A stretch of 24,338 nucleotides of DNA from a virus. Made by a program: the position numbers and the translations under genes. The notes under the pieces were generated by a model that searched no databases, was not told where the DNA came from, and saw nothing but the letters and a program-made list of their open reading frames with translations. The stretch covers positions 1 through 24,338 of the IMG/VR virus record IMGVR_UViG_3300017991_001520; one strand, written 5' to 3'. Every line of letters begins with the position of its first letter. Position 1 is the first letter of the stretch. This document shows, in pieces, positions 1-7,256 of this stretch.

Positions 1-82
1 CATCGACCAGGCCCATGACATTATCAGCCTGCCGGACAACCTGCTTCAGGTCATCGAGGAGGCCATCGAGGAGGTCGAGTGA
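1..82 (+). CDS. 3' end of an unidentified GC-rich gene (partial)
   Basis: Frame 2 is open from the window edge to a TGA at 80-82 and encodes 26 residues ending LLQVIEEAIEEVE, an acidic helical C-terminus. Third codon positions are mostly G or C (GAC, CTG, GTC, GAG), as expected for coding DNA of a GC-rich genome and unlike most genes here. By hand count the first 60 bases hold 34 G/C. It converges with the tail fibre gene, leaving 79 bp between the two stop codons. The fragment is too short to name. It may be the last gene of another plus-strand unit, or a recently acquired segment like the GC-rich patches elsewhere in this window. Confidence 0.6.
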   Translation, partial: IDQAHDIISLPDNLLQVIEEAIEEVE

Positions 83-123
83 TAAAGTAATTCTTTATAA
101 CTGAATGGGAAATATTAATAGGC

Positions 124-165
124 TTGAAAAATTTTTAACTATCAGTTTGAAAAATTCTTAACTAT
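124..165. repeat. Two 19-bp direct repeats at the fibre gene 3' end
   Basis: TTGAAAAATTTTTAACTAT at 124-142 recurs at 147-165 with one T-to-C change, giving a 23-bp period. The second copy covers the tail fibre stop codon (162-164, minus strand). No clear terminator hairpin is visible between the converging genes. The repeat may be a slippage duplication of the gene end, or a pair of protein-binding sites. Confidence 0.6.
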
Positions 166-1580
166 GATAATTTTTTTATTTCAGCATTTAAATATGTTTC
201 TACAGATCCAGGAAAATTAGCAGGATATCCCATACCATACGTTAATCTAGTAAGAGAGCATATTTGGATTATTTGGACTTCAATAGTGGTTCCAATATTA
301 AAATATCCTCTTCCGGCTATAGGTGCAGACGCTACATTATCAATAAATTGATGCCCTAAACAACACAATAAATTAGAATTTGTAAAATCCCAAATTCCAC
401 ATTTTGTCATTCCTGTATTATAATGATAAGTATCCACTGAAAAAAGGTATTCTCCTGGTGGAATAGTTATTTTATTATCAACAATTGAGATACCAATATT
501 ATCATATTTTATTATATTTATTGGTCTAATATCTATTATGCCTTGAGTAGCATTCCCACCAGGCAATCCAGTTGCTACTTCATAAACAACTAAGGCAGTT
601 TGATATGGTTTTATTTCAGTTCCATCTAAGATCAAACTATTTGAACAAACTATACCACCATTTGCATTTATAGATCCATCTACAGTAATAATATGAGAAT
701 TTTGTATGTTTACATCACCATTTTGTATATTTACATCACCATCCGTAAAATATGTGTCTTTTACAACAGTTAAAATATTACCAACAAAAAGATCATGGTC
801 AATCATTGAATCATTATATACAAATAAATCATTATATATAAATAAATCATTTGCATGAATATTATTAAATTTACTGGCCGCGGATCCTATATCATATGTT
901 AAGTCGGTAGACGGAATAATATTTACAGACAAAGAAGATAAATCAACAGTTTCGGCCCAATATTGCGCAAGTTGAGCATAAGAATGTGCTTCTTGTGCAT
1001 GATTATCAGCATTAGTTGCAGATAATTGCGCTGCATCCGCGGATTGTCCAGAAATATTAGCAGATATTGCAGCCTGTTCTGCAAACTGTTCAGCCTCCTC
1101 AACACTTTGATCTGGATCAAAATCTGACATCACAAAACCATTATTATCTTCATTGACCACAATGGCTCGTCTTGCTTGAGGAGAAATTGAAGCATCAAAA
1201 GATGCATCATGAATTTTTAATTTAATAATGCTTGATAATTCTGTTACTATTTCAGAAAGCAAATTATCAATTTTATTATATTCATTATTGATAGGATCCG
1301 CCTCAAAAGGGCCACCATCACTAAATATAGCATCTCTTTCTATAAAAGTATCCCCATATATAGTAATAGTGTCTCCCAAATTTGCTCCGACAAAAAGAGA
1401 TATTGAACCACCAGACTGCAATATATCAACACTATAATCAGTATTATATTCCAATTTAGTTTCATTTTTTTGTACAACAATTTCAAATGGTGAATAAATA
1501 ACAAAATCAAATAAAAACAATATTTGACCCTCTAACGCAGAATATTGATTGATTCTTGGAGTACCTGGAATTTTCGCCAT
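162..1580 (-). CDS. T7-type tail fibre / receptor-binding protein
   Basis: A 472-residue virion protein, likely a trimeric fibre that binds the host surface. Residues about 10-120 resemble the T7 gp17 N-terminal tail-attachment domain (QYSALEGQ, then a FDF/SPFEIVV pattern). Residues about 160-212 are Ala/Gln/Glu-rich and probably coiled coil. Residues 215-320 form a shaft with short repeats (NDLFIYNDLFVYND; DVNIQNGDVNIQN). The C-terminus (about 325-472, with IPPGEYLFSVDTYH, then RGYFNIGTT and a final YLNAEIKKLS) has the pattern of the beta-sandwich tips seen at the ends of many phage fibres. The start has a GGGGGA ribosome site and lies 1 bp after the upstream stop. T7 gp17 is about 553 residues. 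It is the last gene of the minus-strand operon. Confidence 0.85.
   Translation of the reverse strand: MAKIPGTPRINQYSALEGQILFLFDFVIYSPFEIVVQKNETKLEYNTDYSVDILQSGGSISLFVGANLGDTITIYGDTFIERDAIFSDGGPFEADPINNEYNKIDNLLSEIVTELSSIIKLKIHDASFDASISPQARRAIVVNEDNNGFVMSDFDPDQSVEEAEQFAEQAAISANISGQSADAAQLSATNADNHAQEAHSYAQLAQYWAETVDLSSLSVNIIPSTDLTYDIGSAASKFNNIHANDLFIYNDLFVYNDSMIDHDLFVGNILTVVKDTYFTDGDVNIQNGDVNIQNSHIITVDGSINANGGIVCSNSLILDGTEIKPYQTALVVYEVATGLPGGNATQGIIDIRPINIIKYDNIGISIVDNKITIPPGEYLFSVDTYHYNTGMTKCGIWDFTNSNLLCCLGHQFIDNVASAPIAGRGYFNIGTTIEVQIIQICSLTRLTYGMGYPANFPGSVETYLNAEIKKLS
700..741. repeat. 21-bp tandem duplication in the fibre shaft
   Basis: Two adjacent 21-bp units (700-720 and 721-741) differ at one base. 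On the minus strand they encode the heptad-like DVNIQNG/DVNIQN pair. They keep the reading frame and lie in the central shaft of the tail fibre. Confidence 0.75.
811..846. repeat. 18-bp tandem duplication in the fibre shaft
   Basis: TCATTATATACAAATAAA at 811-828 is followed directly by a copy at 829-846 with one difference (C to T). The minus strand reads it as FIYNDL/FVYND. It keeps the frame and changes shaft length by six residues. Confidence 0.75.
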
Positions 1581-1581
1581 A

Positions 1582-4500
1582 TTACATTTCCCCCATTAAT
1601 TTTAATTTCGTCTCTTCTTTATTCATTCTTATTCGATTTTTAAGTTCAGGATTTTCAATCAACATTTTACGTCTTGCTATTTGTCGGCTTTTTGTAACAA
1701 TTCTTTTTATATATAATGCTTTTTGACCTTCTGGTCCATCTGACATTTTATCAAAAAAACCCATATTATATGCTTTGTCTATTCTACCTTTAGCAAGTTT
1801 ACCAGCATATTCACAATAAGTTGCATATTCTTTATTAGTTAATCTTACTCCTTGAACAATTCTACGGGGTAGACCAAGTGGAATATTATTTTCGGCTATC
1901 ATTTTATTAACTGGGTCTGGATCTTCTTTTTTAATTTTAATTGGAGATAATGTTTCAAGAGGTTTAGCTACCCCATTATAAAATTTTCGAGGTTCACCCC
2001 ATATATCACGAATCGGGGGTGCGTTTTTTCCCATCCCCGGTACTTGATCCGCAGCACGCAAAAATGTAGATTTTAAAAAACCATTAACATCATCGGATTT
2101 ATAATCTCTTTTTACATTATCTAAAAAATAATTGCCTTTTTTAATAGCGCTAGAATAAACAGGTTGTATAAATCCTGCCAGCTGCCTTGATGCAAAATTT
2201 TCCCAAGCAGGGGCAGAATTTGATGTTAAAACGTCTACAAATTGAGTTATTCCACTTAAAAATGTTTTATTCGTAAGATTACGAGAAAATGCTGCCAATC
2301 CAGCAGCTATTAATTCTCCTGAATCCTCTTCATCAAGTTGTCCCATAATAGATGCAATATCCGCAGAATATCCAATCAGAGTTGAAATAGGTTCCAATCT
2401 ATCATATGATATATATTTATCACCAATTTTAACAGAATAGGGTTGCCATCCAGTTTGTTCAAGAACATTTCGTTCTCGATAATCAGCTGGGCCGGCCCCT
2501 GTAATTGTACCATCTAAAACAAATGGAACCACAGAAGACATTAAAAGAGATCCGGCAGACATTCTGGCTAACGCTTCTGCTCTTTTGGGGCCTCCTGATT
2601 TAATAGCATTTCTTACATCACTCATTAATAGTGCTACTGGAGTTCTTTCAAAACCATATGTTAAAATATTAGCAGGAGTACGAACAAACGGCATCAAATA
2701 TTTTCCACCAGGAATAACATTTCGTAGTTTATCAAAATAATATGCAATTTTACCTGGTTTATTTTGGAATGTTTGATATCTCGCAAAATCTGACGACACA
2801 TTTTTCATAGAATCTGTGGGATTAGAAACTAATTTTACAATTCTTTCTTTGAATTCTTTACCGGTTAATCCTTCTGATAAAGCTTGTTTGGCTGCTTGTT
2901 CATTTAGCATCATCCGATAATTTATTCCCTTAAAAAACAAATCTCCTTTTTCGAGTGCCCAACCTGGAATACCAATAAATCGACCAATATAATCTATCCC
3001 TTTTCCTACAATTGAATTAGGTTGTTTTCCCCATGCTGATGCTGATATCGCATCCATTCTATTTTCCAGTTTAGAACCAAATTCAATGTATGGGTTACTA
3101 GTTTTACCTGTTATCAATTGAAATCCATCTATCAAACCATTAAAAAACCCTGCGGCTCTGGCGTTAGCTTGGATAAGCGATTCCCCACCTATTCCCTGAA
3201 TAGCATCAAATCCTGATGTGATATATCTTTCAGGTATAGAAAGCATTGTAGTTGCCATATTTGATATAATATTAGCTCCATGTGTAGATGGAGAAGATAA
3301 GAGCCCATTTATCCATACTTGATAATATGCATCCTTCCATTTAGCAGAAAGAGCTTTATTAATAGTGGCTGATACATTCCCATCATTATTAGCTGTATCA
3401 ACTATCATTTCAGCCAATTGTTTTGTGTTTTTACCATTAGATTCCATTAAATCCGTTATTTGTTGCAACCGCATTTTAGTGGAACCTGTACTAATATCCC
3501 ATGATTTTAATGCTCTTGCTGTAGCTCTTCTTCCAGAAAGAACAACTTCTTGAATTGCAGAATGGACTTGCATTGATCTTCTAAATTTAAACATATCTTC
3601 AGGAGAAGCCATGGGATTTACAGCTATTTTAGCAAGTTCTGTAAGTTTTTCTGCTGAACTTGTCATAAGTTTTCGAGCGGCGATTGCTTCCGAAGCGCTA
3701 AAAGGTCTATCTATTTCTCGTCCTAATAATTCTGTAACTTCTTTATATTGAGAGCTCGATGCTCGTTCCATTTGATCTAGACTCATTACATCTGTCATAT
3801 CAAATTGATCAGCCATATTTTGCATGACATTTTTAATATCATCAACGCTATTAATACGATTATGATTTAAATATGTAATACCGCCTTCATTATATAATAA
3901 TTCTTCAGGTCCTAAGTCTATAATTTTTTCATCTATCATATTTTCTGATAAATCTTCTACCATATCTGCTATCGAATCTTCTTCTATTATCTTTGAAGCT
4001 GTTTTAACCGGTGTGGGAGCCTTACTCATGGTCTTGTAGGCTTTAATCATCCTGGCAGTACCTTTAATCAAAGCCTCTGATCCAACACCTAACCCAAGAC
4101 CTTCCAAAGCATTTTTTATCCGTCCTTCCCAGGCGGATTCATTTTCCGGGTTGTTATCAGCTAGGTAATCTGGCACGACGTCCTGGAGAGCAGGTACTTC
4201 ATTGAGAAGAGTGGCGAGTCTGGCCTGGTGAGGATCCATAGTCACTGCATCAGCAATTCCACCAGCAGCAAGACCTCGGGCAACACCACCAGCCATACCC
4301 GCCGCCTGCAATCCTTTAGATACAGGGATGAAACCAGTAGCGAATTGGGTAATAGCCCGTGCAAAGCCAGCAGCTACCGTGTCAGCTTCCTCCACATTAG
4401 GTGCGATCTGTGCCCTACGTCCGCCAGCTTCCTCGATCTCTTCTGGTGTCAGCAACCCTATATCAAGGTTACCGTCTTTGTCAAACAGCTGGATAGCGTA

Positions 4501-4857
4501 GTCAGGTATTCCGATATCCTCCCCCATGTCCTTTGCTGTCTGAAGAGTATTATTAAGCGCATCTATCACACCTCCCGCTGCCTGAGATGGTAACTCCTTA
4601 AAGAAGTCACCGATAGCGGACAGCATTCCATCGTCGTCCTCTTTTGTTTCGTTAGAGGATTCGGCAGCCTTCATCTCTTCGGTCGGCTGTTCTTGTGTTA
4701 CTTCTGTAGGTTTTTCAGGAGCTATTGGCCTCCCATTTGCTTCTAAAATTTCTTGTCGCAAATCGGAAATTACTGAATTTTGAATTGATTCTAAATAAGA
4801 TTCATTATTAAAGTCATTATCAATTTCAAAATTATTATCTTTTTTAAAATCGTTCAT
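1582..4857 (-). CDS. Giant internal virion / DNA-ejection protein (gp16-like)
   Basis: A 1091-residue protein, by position the counterpart of T7 gp16 (about 1318 residues), the last internal core protein before the fibre. Such proteins leave the capsid with the DNA and form a conduit across the envelope. That role is inferred from order and size, and I see no convincing lytic transglycosylase motif. Residues 1-45 are acidic and polar. Residues 80-275 are Gly/Ala-rich and contain DPHQARLATLL and NALEGLGLG, which recall motifs of large podovirus virion proteins. The C-terminus is Lys/Arg-rich. A GGGGA ribosome site precedes the ATG. Residues about 46-279 are encoded by a patch of clearly higher GC content than the rest. 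Confidence 0.7.
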   Translation of the reverse strand: MNDFKKDNNFEIDNDFNNESYLESIQNSVISDLRQEILEANGRPIAPEKPTEVTQEQPTEEMKAAESSNETKEDDDGMLSAIGDFFKELPSQAAGGVIDALNNTLQTAKDMGEDIGIPDYAIQLFDKDGNLDIGLLTPEEIEEAGGRRAQIAPNVEEADTVAAGFARAITQFATGFIPVSKGLQAAGMAGGVARGLAAGGIADAVTMDPHQARLATLLNEVPALQDVVPDYLADNNPENESAWEGRIKNALEGLGLGVGSEALIKGTARMIKAYKTMSKAPTPVKTASKIIEEDSIADMVEDLSENMIDEKIIDLGPEELLYNEGGITYLNHNRINSVDDIKNVMQNMADQFDMTDVMSLDQMERASSSQYKEVTELLGREIDRPFSASEAIAARKLMTSSAEKLTELAKIAVNPMASPEDMFKFRRSMQVHSAIQEVVLSGRRATARALKSWDISTGSTKMRLQQITDLMESNGKNTKQLAEMIVDTANNDGNVSATINKALSAKWKDAYYQVWINGLLSSPSTHGANIISNMATTMLSIPERYITSGFDAIQGIGGESLIQANARAAGFFNGLIDGFQLITGKTSNPYIEFGSKLENRMDAISASAWGKQPNSIVGKGIDYIGRFIGIPGWALEKGDLFFKGINYRMMLNEQAAKQALSEGLTGKEFKERIVKLVSNPTDSMKNVSSDFARYQTFQNKPGKIAYYFDKLRNVIPGGKYLMPFVRTPANILTYGFERTPVALLMSDVRNAIKSGGPKRAEALARMSAGSLLMSSVVPFVLDGTITGAGPADYRERNVLEQTGWQPYSVKIGDKYISYDRLEPISTLIGYSADIASIMGQLDEEDSGELIAAGLAAFSRNLTNKTFLSGITQFVDVLTSNSAPAWENFASRQLAGFIQPVYSSAIKKGNYFLDNVKRDYKSDDVNGFLKSTFLRAADQVPGMGKNAPPIRDIWGEPRKFYNGVAKPLETLSPIKIKKEDPDPVNKMIAENNIPLGLPRRIVQGVRLTNKEYATYCEYAGKLAKGRIDKAYNMGFFDKMSDGPEGQKALYIKRIVTKSRQIARRKMLIENPELKNRIRMNKEETKLKLMGEM
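4015..4720. other. GC-rich patch inside the gp16-like gene
   Basis: Hand counts give 35 G/C of 60 at 4381-4440, against 14 of 60 at 3841-3900 and 10 of 60 at 4801-4860, all within one intact gene. Codon choice shifts to G/C-ending codons and the frame is kept. The simplest reading is homologous replacement of this part of the gene by DNA from a higher-GC relative. Confidence 0.7.
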
Positions 4858-4865
4858 CTATTCCC

Positions 4866-6515
4866 CTATTCAGATTCAGATAAAATCCCACTTAAAGCTT
4901 TAAGTTTTTTGCCTTCTACTATCATTTCATCGTATGAAATTTTACCTTCTTTATAAGCCTGTTCAGTTTTTTCAAGTGTTTTAACAATATCAAAACCACC
5001 CAAGCCATCAGGAACAGCATATCTTGGGATACGGGAAAGTTTTGCCGCATAATCTTTTTGAATAGTATCTACTAAGGTTTGCGCTTTCTCATAAGCAACT
5101 TGTTGGTCAATTCCATCCTCAATCATTTGCCTATATGCTGTTTGAATATCTGCCGCTTGTTTTTGGCTTTCTGGATTAGAAAAACCGAATTCATCTGGTC
5201 TCAAAACTTGCTTAACAAGCCATGTTTCTGCTTCATCAATTTTTCCGGCTTTGACATTTGCATTTTCTTCCATTAAAGAAATATATGTTTTCCCTGTCAT
5301 ATAAGGTGATAGCTGCTTAATTTCTGTTTCTACTTCTTGTCCTAATGCAAGTTTTGTTTTTAAATCAGCAACAATATCTGGATCATCTGAGCCGGTATGG
5401 AGATCTGTAATAAGTTTAACTGCTGCCATAGCATCTGTTGAATTTATTAAACCAGAATCAAGTTTTTGATAGATGCTATCTAAGGTAATAGGGTCACCAG
5501 AAAGAATTCCTCCAATTAATAAAACACCATTTTGTTTTTGAATTTCTTTAAATGTTTTTTCTTCCAGGACATTTGATTTTTGTTCTGCTGATTCTTTTTC
5601 ACGAATTTTTCTAAATGTCCAATCTCGTATGTCATTTTCATATTTGTCAAATCCAACTTCATTAAGAATATTAATATCTCCAACACCTTCTATATTGGCA
5701 GAAAATGATCCATCAATAATTTGGTTAAGTTCTTTGTCTGTAATATCGTTTTGTGCAACATAATCCTGAACAGCTCTTATATAAAATTTTTCATGAAATT
5801 CATTCATTATTTTTTTTACTTCAGTAGGGCTATATACGGGAGTTCCATCTGGCAAGGTAGTATATAAAGCAGTTTCTAAAGATTTTTTTGCTATTGAAAA
5901 ATTTTCAATTGTCATTGCTTGTACATTAGGATCTTTAGAAAATAATCCGCCTGATTCTCTATAAGCATTAGTATTTAAAGTATGGATAAGCTCGTCTGTT
6001 TCTACTTCTATTTTTTCTGATTGATTTGACATATAGTTTTTACTAATAGCATAACCATCAGATTGTTGCGAAAGTTCAAGTCTTGCTTTTATAAATTCTG
6101 CTACAGCAGCAGTTTGAGTATTCTGTCTCAATCCAGATACAATACCATTAATATATTGATTTGAAGCATTCTGGTAGCCTTCTGGATCATTTTTATATGT
6201 TTCTTTAATGGTCTGCATATTCTTAGAAGCTTCAATTTCTAATCGTGTTAAATAGCTTCTTTTTGCAGCTTCGTTAAATGCTTCTGATGAAAGAGAACCA
6301 TTATCTCTATATTCAGGCTGTTTTTGTGCGCCTTCCAATTCTCCTTCTTGTTCAGATTTTTTAATAACTGCTTTCTGCCATTGTTTAAATTGATTTTCTG
6401 CGGCAGTATTTAAAGAACGACGGATGGTATCTAATAAATTTTTAGGAGTAGCTGGAGCAGAAGGTTGAAAAATTGAAACCCTAGGTTTAGTTATATTAAA
6501 AATAGTTTGATTCAT
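4866..6515 (-). CDS. Internal virion protein (gp15-like)
   Basis: A 549-residue, mostly helical, charged protein with many Gln, Glu and Lys residues and no membrane segment. It occupies the T7 gp15 position (T7 gp15 is about 747 residues), between the small gp14-like protein and the gp16-like giant. That makes it a probable component of the internal core and ejection channel. Assignment rests on operon order, size and composition, as no diagnostic motif is visible. The N-terminus (residues 1-25) is Pro/Ser-rich and precedes a long helical region starting near LLDTIRRSLN. Its stop is 8 bp before the gp16-like start. Its own ribosome site is weak (AAGAG well upstream), so it may depend on translation of upstream genes. 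Confidence 0.65.
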   Translation of the reverse strand: MNQTIFNITKPRVSIFQPSAPATPKNLLDTIRRSLNTAAENQFKQWQKAVIKKSEQEGELEGAQKQPEYRDNGSLSSEAFNEAAKRSYLTRLEIEASKNMQTIKETYKNDPEGYQNASNQYINGIVSGLRQNTQTAAVAEFIKARLELSQQSDGYAISKNYMSNQSEKIEVETDELIHTLNTNAYRESGGLFSKDPNVQAMTIENFSIAKKSLETALYTTLPDGTPVYSPTEVKKIMNEFHEKFYIRAVQDYVAQNDITDKELNQIIDGSFSANIEGVGDINILNEVGFDKYENDIRDWTFRKIREKESAEQKSNVLEEKTFKEIQKQNGVLLIGGILSGDPITLDSIYQKLDSGLINSTDAMAAVKLITDLHTGSDDPDIVADLKTKLALGQEVETEIKQLSPYMTGKTYISLMEENANVKAGKIDEAETWLVKQVLRPDEFGFSNPESQKQAADIQTAYRQMIEDGIDQQVAYEKAQTLVDTIQKDYAAKLSRIPRYAVPDGLGGFDIVKTLEKTEQAYKEGKISYDEMIVEGKKLKALSGILSESE

Positions 6516-6536
6516 TTTTCAAAAATATCTCTTATA

Positions 6537-6785
6537 TTAAAATAAGACTTTTTCTAAACAAACACGTTGTTCATCAACATTTAAGTCTAATTCCCTGATT
6601 AATTTAATAATATTCTTATATAATATGTTTTTATTAGAAAGAGGATTCTCATATTCCCTTAACGTTCTTTCATTTATTTTTGTCCATTCAGACAATGCTT
6701 TTTGAGAAATATTTTGTTCTATTCTATTTTTTTTTAAAATTTTAGCTATTTCTTTTGTTTTTTTTATTCTTTTTTTATTACTCAT
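6537..6785 (-). CDS. Small XRE-type helix-turn-helix protein
   Basis: An 82-residue basic protein. Residues about 13-48 fit a Cro/C1 (XRE) fold: IAKILKKNRIEQNISQKALSEWTKINERTLREYE, whose second half (QKALSEW...ERTLREYE) is the classic turn and recognition helix. The Lys-rich N-terminus (KKRIKKTK) could add DNA affinity. It lies 2 bp after the gp14-like stop and has no visible Shine-Dalgarno, suggesting translational coupling. A transcriptional regulator is unexpected among late virion genes. It may be a recent insertion (morons often sit so), an autoregulator of the late operon, or an antitoxin-like protein without its toxin. The fold call is good; the role is unknown. Confidence 0.75.
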   Translation of the reverse strand: MSNKKRIKKTKEIAKILKKNRIEQNISQKALSEWTKINERTLREYENPLSNKNILYKNIIKLIRELDLNVDEQRVCLEKVLF

Positions 6786-6787
6786 TT

Positions 6788-7255
6788 TTATTTTGTTTGT
6801 TTCTTTTCTGTAAAATGTTTAAAAAGCAAATCTCCTGCGGTAATAGAAGATCCTATCCCTTGAAATATTCCTTCCCTTTTAGCCTGTTCTCCAGCATATT
6901 GAAGCGATGCTTTTTTCGTTTGGACATTTAATCTATTTAAACTTAATTGTTCGGCAGCATTAGCCATTGATTGTTGTTTTGCATATTCCACAGAACCAGC
7001 AGATTTAAGACCACTTGTGGCAGCAGCAACTTTGTTCCGGGATAAAGTTTGAAGTAATTCTTCATTTGTTTTTATAGCATCTAGCCTGCCTTGTAATTCT
7101 GTTTGCCTGCTTTGAAGTTCAGCTAATTCTTGCTGTTCATATCCAGATGCTATGCTAGACAAACCACCTATAATGGAAGAAACGCTTGCGGCAGTTGTTA
7201 AAATAGTTCCTGTTGTACCGGATAATGCTGGCATCGCTGCTAATATAGCACCCAT
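6788..7255 (-). CDS. Internal virion protein (gp14-like)
   Basis: A 155-residue protein with a hydrophobic small-residue N-terminus (residues 1-38, with ALSGTTGTILTTAASVSSII), then a long helical, coiled-coil-like region rich in Gln, Ala and Leu (40-135). This layout, size and position between the nozzle gene and the larger internal proteins match T7 gp14 (about 196 residues), which inserts in the outer membrane during DNA ejection. The function is inferred from those features. The start has a GAGG ribosome site lying within the final codons of the upstream gene, and the two genes are separated by 1 bp. Confidence 0.7.
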   Translation of the reverse strand: MGAILAAMPALSGTTGTILTTAASVSSIIGGLSSIASGYEQQELAELQSRQTELQGRLDAIKTNEELLQTLSRNKVAAATSGLKSAGSVEYAKQQSMANAAEQLSLNRLNVQTKKASLQYAGEQAKREGIFQGIGSSITAGDLLFKHFTEKKQTK

Positions 7256-7256
7256 A

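Noticed and set aside
4228-4593. 121-codon plus-strand ORF opposite the gp16-like gene
   Set aside because: It lies in the GC-rich tract where stops are rarer, overlaps a convincing virion gene, and has Cys/Ser-rich composition with no ribosome site.
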